18,242 nucleotides of DNA from CAZART01 sp964487555 (GTDB lineage Bacteria > Bacteroidota > Rhodothermia > Rhodothermales > VXPQ01). The stretch's first letter is position 1; the number at the start of each line of letters is the position of its first letter. The notes under the pieces were generated by a model that saw only the letters and a list, made by a program, of their open reading frames with translations, was not told where the DNA came from and ran no database searches. The position numbers and the translations under genes were made by a program. The stretch is from contig CAZART010000104.1 in assembly GCA_964487555.1 (NCBI GenBank), positions 1 to 18,242 on the forward strand, in the 5' to 3' direction. Positions 1-8,900 of this stretch are shown here, piece after piece.

Positions 1-363
1 CGTGACGAGGAAACGTCCGCCCGGCATAAGAAGGTTCTCCATCTCGAAGCCTACGCCGGCCGAGAAGCCGGCCGTCCGTGACCAGATCGGGCTCGGATAG
101 ATTTTGAACGACGTATCGAACTCGTGATGCTCGCCTGTTGAGTCGTCGCGCGCAGCCTGTGCGTTGGTCGGCTCGGCTGCACGGCCGTTCACGGGCGTGG
201 CACTTCGGACGTGGGCCGGGGCGAGGCGAGCCTCTACCGATTGGGCGGCGGCGACGTACCCGAAGAAGGCGACGTGCCCGAAGAAGGCGACGTGCCCACA
301 GAAGGCGACGTGCCCACAGAACAGGAAAGCGGCGACACAAACCGCGACTCGGCCTGGCAGCAT
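1..363 (-). CDS. Exported, probably outer-membrane beta-barrel protein (N-terminal 121 residues; continues beyond the left edge)
   Basis: An open frame runs on the minus strand from ATG at 363-361 to base 1 without a stop, so only the first 121 residues are visible. The start MLPGRVAVCVAAFLF is a signal-peptide n- and h-region. It is followed by four six-residue repeats (CGHVAF, CGHVAF, FGHVAF, FGYVAA) and a cleavage-like AAAQ-S at about residues 38-41. The mature part has a polar linker, then alternating aromatic/polar sequence (FDTSFKIYPSPIWSRTAGF, then GVGFEMENLLMPGGRFL at about 103-119). This resembles the first barrel strands of Omp85/D15-like outer-membrane proteins. Codon third positions are GC-rich as in the neighbours. 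It diverges from purD with an 87-bp gap. No clear Shine-Dalgarno precedes the ATG. That it is exported is fairly sure; the barrel family is inference because the C-terminus is missing. Confidence 0.7.
   Translation of the reverse strand, partial: MLPGRVAVCVAAFLFCGHVAFCGHVAFFGHVAFFGYVAAAQSVEARLAPAHVRSATPVNGRAAEPTNAQAARDDSTGEHHEFDTSFKIYPSPIWSRTAGFSAGVGFEMENLLMPGGRFLVT
250..321 (-). repeat. 18-bp tandem repeat, four copies, coding for the signal-peptide core
   Basis: Four consecutive 18-bp units start at 250, 268, 286 and 304 (plus-strand form GGCGACGTGCCCACAGAA). Units 3 and 4 are identical. Units 1 and 2 differ from each other by one base and from 3 and 4 at the last codons. Because the unit is a multiple of three, it adds or removes six residues (xGHVAF) in the signal peptide of the minus-strand gene without breaking the frame. 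The plus-strand reading GDVPEE/GDVPTE is a shadow. Confidence 0.9.
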
Positions 364-450
364 CAAGATCGGATTCAACGTAGCTTGGCTTGGCTCGGAA
401 CAGTACAGACGTGATCTTAGGAGCGTACAAGTTAGCGAAAAAGGAGGTTC

Positions 451-1734
451 ATGCGAATTCTTATCATCGGGAGCGGCGGGCGTGAGCACGCGCTCGCCTG
501 GTTTTTAGGCCAAAGTGACGAGCCTGTCCAGCTCTTCATCGCCCCGGGCAACGCCGGGACGGCTTCGCTCGGGCAGAATATCGACATCGATGTCTCCGAC
601 ATCGACGCGCTCCTGGCATTCGCCCGCGAAGACGATATCGACCTGACCGTCGTCGGGCCGGAGAAACCGCTCGTTCTGGGAATCGTCGACCGATTCGAGC
701 GTCACGGACTGCCCATCGTGGGTCCTTCTGCGGCGGCGGCGCGTCTGGAGGGCAGTAAGGCGTTTGCGAAGACCTTTATGCACCGCCATGGGATTCCAAC
801 GTCGGCCCACCGCACCTTCGAAGCCGAAGATCTCGACAAGGCGACTGCCTATGTTCGGGCGCAGGGTGCGCCGATCGTGGTAAAGGCGAGTGGTCTCGCT
901 GCGGGCAAGGGCGCCGTGGTGTGCATGACCGTGGCGGAGGCCCACGAAGCACTGGAAATGATCGTTCGCGGCCGCGAATTCGGCAGCGCGGGTGACCGCG
1001 TGGTTGTCGAATCGTTCCTGGAAGGTGAAGAAGCAAGCGTATTCGCGCTGACGGACGGACACGACTACGTCGTTCTCGCACCGGCACAGGATCATAAGCA
1101 GATCGGTGAGGGGGATACCGGGCCCAATACGGGAGGAATGGGAGCGTACGCGCCGGCTCCGTTGATCACGGACGCGCTTCTCGACCGGGTGCGAAAGGAG
1201 GTGATCGGTCCGACGTTGAACGGGATGAGGGATGAGGGACATCCGTATCGTGGCGTGCTGTACGTCGGCTTGATGATCACATCCGAGGGGCCGAAGGTGG
1301 TCGAATTCAACTGTCGTCTCGGCGATCCGGAGGCCCAGGTCCTTCTGCCGCTTATCGGCAACGATCCCGTTCATCTATTCAGTGCACTCGCTCGCCGACG
1401 ACTCGGCTCCCTCAACGTTGAGCATCGCAGCGGGGCGGCTGCGTGTGTCGTTCTTGCCTCCGGCGGGTATCCCGGTGCGTACGAAAAAGGCGTTCGGATC
1501 GACGGCCTCGACGAGGCCGGTGCGATGGAGGATGTCATGATCTTTCATGCCGGCACCAGGCTGGATAAGGAAAATCACGTCGTGACCGACGGCGGACGCG
1601 TACTGGGCGCCACGGCGCTGGGCCGCGACCTCGAGGCCGCGATCACGCGCGCGTATGCCGCCGTCGACCGGATCCAATTCGAGGGGATGCAGTATCGCGA
1701 AGACATCGGGCGGAAAGGCCTTGTCCGCGGTTGA
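451..1734 (+). CDS. purD: Phosphoribosylamine-glycine ligase (GAR synthetase)
   Basis: PurD joins glycine to 5-phosphoribosylamine with ATP, the second step of de novo purine synthesis, in the cytoplasm. The 427-residue length is normal for the family. Visible hallmarks are the N-terminal GSGGREHAL (7-15), VGPEKPL (68-74), the ATP-grasp strand VVKASGLAAGKG (143-154), DHKQ and TGGMGAYAPAP (214-237), and the metal/ATP-binding EFNCRLGDPEAQ (285-296). A strong AAGGAGG at 441-447 sits just three bases before the ATG and fixes the start. It diverges from the exported protein on its left. The gene after it (NHL protein, 79-bp gap) has no obvious purine role. No purine riboswitch is visible in the 87-bp upstream gap. 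Confidence 0.97.
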   Translation: MRILIIGSGGREHALAWFLGQSDEPVQLFIAPGNAGTASLGQNIDIDVSDIDALLAFAREDDIDLTVVGPEKPLVLGIVDRFERHGLPIVGPSAAAARLEGSKAFAKTFMHRHGIPTSAHRTFEAEDLDKATAYVRAQGAPIVVKASGLAAGKGAVVCMTVAEAHEALEMIVRGREFGSAGDRVVVESFLEGEEASVFALTDGHDYVVLAPAQDHKQIGEGDTGPNTGGMGAYAPAPLITDALLDRVRKEVIGPTLNGMRDEGHPYRGVLYVGLMITSEGPKVVEFNCRLGDPEAQVLLPLIGNDPVHLFSALARRRLGSLNVEHRSGAAACVVLASGGYPGAYEKGVRIDGLDEAGAMEDVMIFHAGTRLDKENHVVTDGGRVLGATALGRDLEAAITRAYAAVDRIQFEGMQYREDIGRKGLVRG

Positions 1735-1813
1735 TGCGGGAGAATCACGCTTCCGCCCGCGCTCCGGAGGCAGGAGCGTCGCTGCCCCAGTGGTGTAGTC
1801 ACAAACGAGAACT

Positions 1814-2806
1814 ATGGCGGCAATCTCAAGGCATTTTGGATCGAGAAGCCCCGCGGGATTCGACGCCTTGATGGCCGCCGTGATCGCCTGGATGTGTGCC
1901 GCGTGCGCAGCGGGCCCGCGCGGTGGGCCGCCCACGGCTCCGGGCTCGACGCTGCCCGCCGACACGCTGAGGCCGACGCCCGTTCCCGGTGCGTACTTTG
2001 ATGATGCGCGCGCCGTGGCAGCCGACCCGTTTGGATTTCTCTACGTCGCGGATGCCGGCAAGCACGTAGTGGTCAAGCTGAGTCCGACCGGTGCGGTCGA
2101 AACGGTGCTCGGAGGTCCGGGCTCTCGCGACGGAGAATTCGATGAGCCCTCGGGAGTAGAGCCCACCAACGGCCTCGTTCTCTACGTCGCGGATGCCGGT
2201 AATCATCGCATCCAGAAGTTGTCGCGCTCCTACGCCCATCTCGGATCGATTCCGCTGACGGCAACGGGTGACCGAAGCCCATCGTCCCGCGTCACCTATC
2301 GCAGAAACGACGGCGAGGACGAAGGAATGGTCACGGGGAGACCCGTCGCCGTCGCCTCCTCCGACGCAAAGGACCTGTTCGCTATCGACGCGGATCGCAA
2401 CGTGATCCTGAAGTGGGATGAGAACCTGCGGCTGTCGGCCGTCATCGGAGACGTCGGGGCCGGACGTGGTAGCCTGACGCATCCGGTGGATCTTGCCATG
2501 GGTCCGCGGTCCGGGATCTACGTCGCCGACCGGGGCCGACGCGCGATCGTGGTTTACGACGCTTTCGGAAGCGTCATTCGCACGATCGGTGAGGGCCGCC
2601 TGGAGCAACTTCGCGCGGTGGCGATAGGGGAGGAGGGCATCTACGTGGGCCACGCCACCGGCATCTGGAAGTACGGCGTCGACGGCGGCCTTCTGCGCTC
2701 CTTTCATCTGGAACTCGACGCTCCGCTCGTCGATCTCGCCATCGGCCCGCGCGCCACTCTCTTCATCCTTACATCCCGGCAACTGTTTACCGTGTTGACG
2801 TTTTGA
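1814..2806 (+). CDS. NHL-repeat beta-propeller protein, probably exported or a lipoprotein
   Basis: A 330-residue protein with NHL-type blades: FGFLYVADAGKHVVVKLS (73-90), LVLYVADAGNHRIQKLS (121-137) and, near 235-260, IYVADRGRRAIVVYDAFG. Each has the typical YVAD..N/KH.I.K pattern, with glycine-rich turns between. Such propellers usually bind peptides, sugars or protein partners; no enzymatic residues stand out. The N-terminus has a short hydrophobic run (LMAAVIAWMCAACAAG, 19-34) that could be a signal or lipoprotein anchor around Cys28/Cys31, but the lipobox is imperfect. A second Met at residue 20 is an alternative start. The RBS is weak (GAGA before the ATG at 1814). It follows purD on the same strand and converges with the amidoligase operon across a 140-bp gap. 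Specific function unknown. Confidence 0.75.
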   Translation: MAAISRHFGSRSPAGFDALMAAVIAWMCAACAAGPRGGPPTAPGSTLPADTLRPTPVPGAYFDDARAVAADPFGFLYVADAGKHVVVKLSPTGAVETVLGGPGSRDGEFDEPSGVEPTNGLVLYVADAGNHRIQKLSRSYAHLGSIPLTATGDRSPSSRVTYRRNDGEDEGMVTGRPVAVASSDAKDLFAIDADRNVILKWDENLRLSAVIGDVGAGRGSLTHPVDLAMGPRSGIYVADRGRRAIVVYDAFGSVIRTIGEGRLEQLRAVAIGEEGIYVGHATGIWKYGVDGGLLRSFHLELDAPLVDLAIGPRATLFILTSRQLFTVLTF

Positions 2807-2946
2807 CGCTCGATGCCGCGACACGTCGATGTGATGATGCATGGACCTGACGACAGAGCCGCTTCATCGCGACCCCCGTGAGCACCTCCTTGTGGTCGGA
2901 GAGTATAATGTGTACGAAGCTTCGACGGGCGCCCCACGCCAACCCG

Positions 2947-4185
2947 TCAAAACGTCCATCCCCGCTGCCGAACGAGAAAATCAATGGGAAAACTGTGCCG
3001 AGTACCCTCCGGCTCGCGCACGAAAACCACCTCCGACCAGCCGCGCATTCCTACCGGACGGTAGACGGCGCCGTTGAGCTTCAACTTCTTGCCCGAGAGG
3101 GCGCGGATCAGCACGCGCTCATACCGCGATCGCGAAAGCATTCGCTCCGGGAAGAGGTCGTCCCACATGCACAGGCGCCCCACATCCTCATAGGCCGCCG
3201 GCCGGTCGGGCAGCTCCAGGAGGATCGGGGCGCGCCCCTGCATGAGAGAAGAGAGCATTCGATAGGAGAAGGGGTCGGCGACGGCCCGAATGGCGCGCTT
3301 GAATCGGAAGAATATCTGCCGCGCAATCGAACGCAGCGAAAGAAGCACGGCATCCTCACCCTGAAAAAAGGACGGCCGCACGGCCCACTGATGGGCGTCG
3401 ACGTCGGCGGTAAAGGGATTCTCGGCAAAGGAATCGTACCGGGCGAGCCAGCCCTGTCGCGACGTGTGTGGACGTGGGCTAAAGGGAAGGATGACCGGGA
3501 TTCGCTTGCGATCGAGCATCTCTAGGCCGTAGGACGGCCACGTCATCACCTCCCGCGCGACGCCGACGATAAAGGTGGCGGCGGCGATCATGAGGGACGC
3601 GCTCGGCGTAAAATCGGCCGTGATTTCGATCCGTTGGCCCCGCGGCCGCACCCCGATGCCGGTCGAACGCCGGTTCGCGGCGAGGAGCGCGACCGGAATC
3701 GGTAGGATGTAGGATAGAAGGTGTGCGAAGTCGTCCTCCGCAATGTCTCGGGAGCGACTCGAAAAAGAGATGTTGTAGTGCGTGCTGAAGCCGGCGAGAC
3801 GGGCGCGGCGTGCCGAGTGGCTCTCCCACGCGTCAAGCTCCGAGCGCAAGAAGTGAATGGATTCCCAGAGCGAGCGCCCCGCGCGTGCCGCGCAACCGCG
3901 CTCGATCTCGATAACGGGCGTCGCGACTTCGATGACGCCGGTATCGAAATACACTGCGCCGCCCGTGGGCAGGTGATACGAGGTGCCCTCCCGGTGCACG
4001 AGCGTCGAGCGGATGAAATGTTGGGGATCGCGAAAAAGCTTCTCAGGCGGCGTCAAGCGCTCATCCACGTAAAAGCTGAATTCGGCTTCGAGGCCCATCG
4101 CAGCCAGCGCCAGCGGCGCAAGCGTTCCCCTCAGGTCGGCCTCACCCTTGTGATCAAGGGTGATCTTCTTACCCCGAGGGCTCAT
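2947..4185 (-). CDS. Glutamine-synthetase-fold amidoligase, Pup ligase (PafA/Dop)/GCS2-like
   Basis: This 412-residue protein has the layout of carboxylate-amine ligases of the glutamine-synthetase fold. It shows an ExE metal motif in MGLEAEF (Glu33, Glu35), then GGAVYFDTGVIEVATP (75-90), which matches in shape the NGARLYxD..HPEYAT segment of Pup ligase, and then STHYNISF (134-141) in the place of the His/Asn strand. A later RIEITADFTPSASLMIAAA segment fits the nucleotide-side strand and helix. Known members use ATP to phosphorylate a carboxylate and couple it to an amine (PafA, gamma-glutamylcysteine ligase) or reverse this (Dop). No signal peptide is seen, so it should act in the cytoplasm. 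It is the last gene of a three-gene operon; its start overlaps the preceding stop by 17 bp, implying coupled translation. Fold call moderately sure; substrate unknown. Confidence 0.65.
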   Translation of the reverse strand: MSPRGKKITLDHKGEADLRGTLAPLALAAMGLEAEFSFYVDERLTPPEKLFRDPQHFIRSTLVHREGTSYHLPTGGAVYFDTGVIEVATPVIEIERGCAARAGRSLWESIHFLRSELDAWESHSARRARLAGFSTHYNISFSSRSRDIAEDDFAHLLSYILPIPVALLAANRRSTGIGVRPRGQRIEITADFTPSASLMIAAATFIVGVAREVMTWPSYGLEMLDRKRIPVILPFSPRPHTSRQGWLARYDSFAENPFTADVDAHQWAVRPSFFQGEDAVLLSLRSIARQIFFRFKRAIRAVADPFSYRMLSSLMQGRAPILLELPDRPAAYEDVGRLCMWDDLFPERMLSRSRYERVLIRALSGKKLKLNGAVYRPVGMRGWSEVVFVREPEGTRHSFPIDFLVRQRGWTF

Positions 4186-4801
4186 AGTCGCCCGATCCTC
4201 CCGATCCTTCTATGCACGTATCCTTCTCGCGCGGAGAGACGACAAACCTGCCGAAATCAACGTGCAGGTGATCCACGGTAGCTCCAACTTCGCCGCCGTA
4301 GGGCCGGACCCACGCTCCGGGTAACAGTCTATTAACGATTTCCGCGTAGCGTTCAATCTGCTCGCGCGTGTCGAGAAGATCGTCGCCGATTCGATAGATA
4401 TTTACCGCCGTGCCCCAGAGGTGCGGCGAAGCCGTGTGCGCCAGCTCGTGAGCAGGCGAGCGGTACCCCCCGTTGGCGGCGATGTGCACGTACGTGTCGA
4501 CGTGACGGCGGAAGAGCGCCAGCAGGGCCGCCGTCTGAAGAAGGGCCGGCGGAACATACCGAGGAAAGCCGCGCAGCACCGGTGCCTCGCGCAGATCGGT
4601 GCTGATAAACTCGTACAGCCCGAAATTCGGCGCTACGACGGTGGCCCGTGCCACGTCCCACGAATCAACTCGGTAGAAATAGCGCGGCAGGCGATGCCTG
4701 GCGCCGGTTTCGTCGCACACGACCTCGGCCGGGTGCAGCGCCGCACGATATTCGTCCGGCAGCGAGCGGCCGTCAACCATCTGCAGGTCGAAACCGTTCA
4801 T
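4169..4801 (-). CDS. Peptidase M15/YcbK-like protein with an altered metal ligand
   Basis: A 210-residue protein with the M15/VanX-YcbK core: NGGYRSPAHE (110-119), SPHLWGTAVNIYRIG (125-139) and VDHLHVDFGRF (176-186). In active D,D-peptidases of this fold the pattern H-x6-D supplies two zinc ligands; here His127 is present but the Asp position is Asn134, while His178/His180 in DHLHVD are kept. It may therefore bind metal weakly, bind peptide without cutting, or use another ligand. No signal peptide is visible. The start is chosen at 4801 because its ATG overlaps the stop of the upstream hydrolase gene (ATGA); the longer upstream frame lies inside that gene. Its 3' end overlaps the amidoligase start by 17 bp. 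Role in the operon is inferred: recognition or trimming of a peptide handled by its neighbours. Confidence 0.65.
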   Translation of the reverse strand: MNGFDLQMVDGRSLPDEYRAALHPAEVVCDETGARHRLPRYFYRVDSWDVARATVVAPNFGLYEFISTDLREAPVLRGFPRYVPPALLQTAALLALFRRHVDTYVHIAANGGYRSPAHELAHTASPHLWGTAVNIYRIGDDLLDTREQIERYAEIVNRLLPGAWVRPYGGEVGATVDHLHVDFGRFVVSPREKDTCIEGSGGSGDYEPSG

Positions 4802-5691
4802 ACGTTCTCCACCTGGTCTTCGGTCAGATACTCGAAAACGGCCCGTGAAAGCTGCGCGATCGTCTCGCGGCGGCCCGAAGTGGCCGGTGGCCACTCTGTA
4901 AGGATGGCGAGGACGTACGGCGACCGGTCGGGAAGATAGACGATGCCGGCGTCATGCGTCACCGTCGAGATCTCGCCCGTCTTATGCGCAAACTGCGCTT
5001 CCGTGCGGACCTCGCCGGGGACGCCGGCCGGGATGCCGCTGCGAAACTCCTGCTTCCTGAGAATCGAAAGCATGTCCTCGCATGCCCCGTCGTCGAAGCA
5101 CACGCATTCTTCGATGAGGCGGAAGAGCGACACCAGCCCATCCGACGTGATCTGGTTGTTGATGCCGGCTTGGAAAGCCGCCTCGTCCTCCACCCCGCGC
5201 CGCAAATCCACGCCTCGGACCCCGCACGCGACGAGCGTCTCGTTCACGAAATCGACGCCCACCAGGTCGAGTAGCAGATTGGTCGCCAGGTTGCTGCTGG
5301 TGGTTATCATGTATTCGGCCAGGTCCCGGAGGCGCATCAGTTTGCCCACCGCGCCGTGCACCCTGTCGTTCGAGTCGCTCGACGATGAGATGCGGAAGAT
5401 GCCGCCGTCGGCGGCCGAAAAGAAGCGATTCCGAACGTGCAGACGGTCGCTCAGCTTGAACCGCTCTCTTTCCGCCGATGCGAAAAGACCGAGGAGAACC
5501 GCTACCTTGATCGTGCTGGCGGCATGGAACCAACGGTCTCCGTGGTAACTCCAGGACGTTTCCGTTGCATAGTCGTGGTACGAGAGCGCCACGCCTGCGG
5601 CGCCGGCTTCTTCCGCGATTTCCATGATCCGTCGGCTAAGCACGTCCTTCACCCGGTAAGTTTGCGATGCAGACGCGCCGGAAGCTAGCAA
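4798..5691 (-). CDS. Class A beta-lactamase-like serine hydrolase (Beta-lactamase2/PF13354 type)
   Basis: About 297 residues from a TTG start. It carries the full penicillin-recognising set: STIK (Ser59-Lys62, SxxK), SSN (132-134, in place of SDN), an omega-loop region with EDEAAF and a conserved Asn (about 169-178), and HKTG (236-239). The spacing fits class A enzymes and related D,D-peptidases. It probably acts on peptidoglycan-like peptides or beta-lactams; which one cannot be told from sequence. The start is doubtful. The codons upstream of TTG 5691, in the same frame, read RRVASIFALLASGASAS, a good signal peptide, but no ATG or GTG precedes it; ACA (5718-5716) stands where an ATG would be expected. 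First gene of the operon: its stop overlaps the next ATG (ATGA). Confidence 0.82.
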   Translation of the reverse strand: MLASGASASQTYRVKDVLSRRIMEIAEEAGAAGVALSYHDYATETSWSYHGDRWFHAASTIKVAVLLGLFASAERERFKLSDRLHVRNRFFSAADGGIFRISSSSDSNDRVHGAVGKLMRLRDLAEYMITTSSNLATNLLLDLVGVDFVNETLVACGVRGVDLRRGVEDEAAFQAGINNQITSDGLVSLFRLIEECVCFDDGACEDMLSILRKQEFRSGIPAGVPGEVRTEAQFAHKTGEISTVTHDAGIVYLPDRSPYVLAILTEWPPATSGRRETIAQLSRAVFEYLTEDQVENV

Positions 5692-5908
5692 CGCAAAAAT
5701 AGATGCGACGCGACGTGTGTGTAACGCGTGCGAGATCCGGCCGCGCCGGCACGGGCTGAAACACGCCGGAAGCCAGCCAGTATCCGGAGTCGTACGTTCA
5801 CGTCCGCTATTGGCTCATTCACCGGCCGCATATCGCTCTTCGATACGAGTTCCTCGACATCGACTCACCGCATCGTTGCTCACGGGCCCGTTTCCGCCGG
5901 CCCGGCTG

Positions 5909-8900
5909 ATGACTGCCCGGCTCGTATCCACATTCCTCATCCTGACCGGTCTCGGGCTCGCCGCCTCGGGCGCCCGGGCTCAAGACGTGCGTACGCGGCA
6001 AGGACCGGGCGCGGCGAGCGGTGTCCACCGCGATACGCTCTCCGGAGCGCAGCCGTATCAGCTCCGGCCGCTGGTTCTTCCCGGATCCGAGCGTATCCGC
6101 GTCGACGCCGAGCCCGTCGATACGTCGCGGTACCGGCTGGATTACCGCTACGGACGCCTGTGGATCGATAACGCCGCCGACACGGCCGTCGTCGTCGCGG
6201 AATACCGCACGCTGCCCTTCGATCTAAGGGACGTATACAGGATGCGAGAGATTATCGATACCGTTCGAACGAACGAGGGCACGCCTGGAGCGCAGGTCGA
6301 CCCTGCCGCCTCGCTCGACCCGTTTGCCGGATCGCCGCTCACGCATAGCGGATCGATTACGCGCGGCATTCTCGCCGGCAACAACCGCGACGTGACGGTC
6401 GAATCCGGTCTTCGCCTGCAGCTCGCCGGCGAGATCGCACGAGACGTCCACGTTCAGGCGGTTCTCACCGACGAGAACACGCCCATCCTCCCGGAGGGCA
6501 CAACCCAGCGCCTGGAGGAATTCGACCGCGTGTTCATCGGCATCGAAGCGCCGTATGGCGAGGCGCAGCTCGGCGATTTCGATTTGCGGTTCGCCTCAAG
6601 CGAGTTCGCACGTTTCTCGCGAAAGCTGCAGGGCGCCTCGTTCACGGCCGATCTCGCCGACGCCGGCCCGCCCGGCCTCGCGCAGGGGTCGATCACCGTG
6701 GCGGGCGCGACCTCGCGGGGCCACTTCCGGTCGCAGGAGATTCAGCCGATCGACGGCGTCCAGGGGCCTTACCGACTGGAGGGAAGCCAGGGCGAACGCT
6801 TCATACTGGTCGTTCCCGGCTCCGAAATCGTGTATCTGGATGGCGTGCAGCTTACGCGCGGAGAGTCGAACCATTACACAATCGACTACGCGACGGCGGA
6901 GATCCACTTCACACCGTCGGTCATCGTGACCGACGACAAGCGGATACGCGTCGAGTTCCAGTTCACAACGAATCAGTTTACCAGGACGTTGATCGGCTCG
7001 CAGGTCGAAACGCGCTTCTGGCAGGCTGCGGACGGTGGCAGCCGCGCCCGGTTCGGCGCGGCCTTTCTTCGCGAGGCCGACAGTCGCGAGTTCGGCGAGG
7101 AGTTCGGCTTTAGCCGCGAAGATTCGCTGGCGCTCGTGCGGGCAGGCGACGGGATCGCCCGGTCAGGCGGCGCCGAGCGCGTCGCGTATGATCCCGAGGC
7201 GACCTTCGTGCAGTATCGCAGAGAGATCCGACCGCTGCCCGACGGCGGCGCGGATACCATTTTCGTCGCCATCGAGGAGCGGCCCGCCGATACCGTGGCC
7301 GTTTACCGCGTTCAATTTAGCAGAGTGGGGGAGGGGCGCGGAAGTTACGAACGGGTCGGCCGCTCCGTGAACGGCATCCTCTACGAGTACACCGGCCCCG
7401 GAGGCGGCGAATATCTGCCCGTTCGCATCCTTCCGAAGCCGAAGCAGCAGCGCCTGGTGGACCTGCACGGAGGCCTTGAGCCGATAGAAGGCGTCGAGGT
7501 ATACGGCGAATGGGCGCGCACGCTGTACGATGCGAACCGTATGTCGCCGTTCGACGGAGGCGACGACGAGGGCAGCGCCTACATCGTCGGCGCGCGGCTG
7601 ACCGAGATCAAGATGGGCTCGGCACGGCTGTCGGGGGACGTTCGCCGCAGGTTTACGGGTTCCTCATTCGAGGCGTTCGATCGCATCCGACCGGTCGAGT
7701 TCGATCGACGATGGAATCTTCTTTCGCGCTCGTTTACAGCGACGGGCGGCGTCGCCGGCGGCGGAGACGAGGTCATCGACGAAGGCAATCTTCGGCTCGA
7801 TCTCGCCGAAATGACGAGCGTACGGGCCGAGCTTGGCCGCCTGAACCTCGGATCGGCCTTCGAGGGGATTCGCCGCGCCGGCTATCTCGAATCGGCCGAG
7901 GCGCGGCTGCCCATCCTGAACTATCGCATCGAGCACATCGACAGCCGTGATGCGCTCGCCGGCGAAGATGGGAGATGGCTTCGCCAGCTCGGTAGCGTCC
8001 GAATTCCGACCCTTGGAGGCCGGTTCGCACCGCGCCTGGAGGTGGAACACGAACGCAGGCGCCAGCGCGTAATCGGCACCGACAGCCTCGCCCGGCGCTC
8101 CTTCGCGTTCGTCGAGCTTCGCCCCGGCCTCTCCTGGGAAAGCAGCCGGCTTGAGATCGACGGATTCGTCGAGCTGCGCGACGAAGACGACTGGATCGAC
8201 GGCGAGGTCGATGACGCCGCGCGATCCTGGACGGCGCAGACGTCGTTTCGATATCGACCATCGTCTACCTTCGACGCAGACGGCAGCCTTGGATATCGCC
8301 TGCGCACCTTCACCGATCGCTTCCGGCTGGAGCAGCAGCGGGAAGACGTAGAAGCGCTCATCCTACGGTGGAATACGCGATATCAGCCTCTGCAACGGGC
8401 GTTGCAACTCAACTGGCTCTATGAAGGCATTTCCGAACGTACACCGACGCTCCAGGAAATTTACGTCCGCACCGGTCCGGAAATCGGTCAGTACGTGTGG
8501 GAAGACCTCAACGATGACGGCGTCGTGCAGATCGACGAATTTCTCCCGGAAACGCTCCCGAATGAAGGCACCTACGTCAAGACGTTCGTTCCGTCGGATG
8601 AGCTCATTCCCGTTATCAACGTGCAGACGCGCCTTCGGCTGGAGCTCGATCCCGCGCGTATATGGCGGGAAGCAAACGGCCGGTGGCAGCGGCGGCTGTC
8701 GCAGGTCGTGAGTCGAACCACCATCGAGCTGCGCGAGAAGACGCGCGATCCGAACCTGGCCGCCGTCTATCTGCTCGACCTTAGCCGCTTCCGCAGGCCC
8801 GGCCAAACGCTCACCGGCCGTCTCCGCCTGGCCCAGGATTTCTTCTTCTTCCGAAATCTCTCCGGATACGGACTCGACGTGTCCTTCAATCAGATCCGGA

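Noticed and set aside
250..321. Repeat array as a CRISPR
   Set aside because: Units are 18 bp and directly adjacent with no spacers.
138..508. Plus-strand frames with GDVPEE/RRRRRA repeats
   Set aside because: They are shadows of the 18-bp array; the minus-strand frame gives a real signal peptide and an outer-membrane-like mature region.
505..1374. Long minus-strand frame opposite purD
   Set aside because: Antisense shadow of a clear purD; no family features.
1826..2842. 338-residue minus-strand frame opposite the NHL gene
   Set aside because: Antisense artefact of GC-rich coding DNA; the plus strand has the NHL blades.
2787..2984. Minus-strand short frame after the amidoligase with AAGGAGG upstream
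   Set aside because: The RBS-like site leads only to a ~26-residue peptide that runs into the end of the NHL gene; no family likeness.
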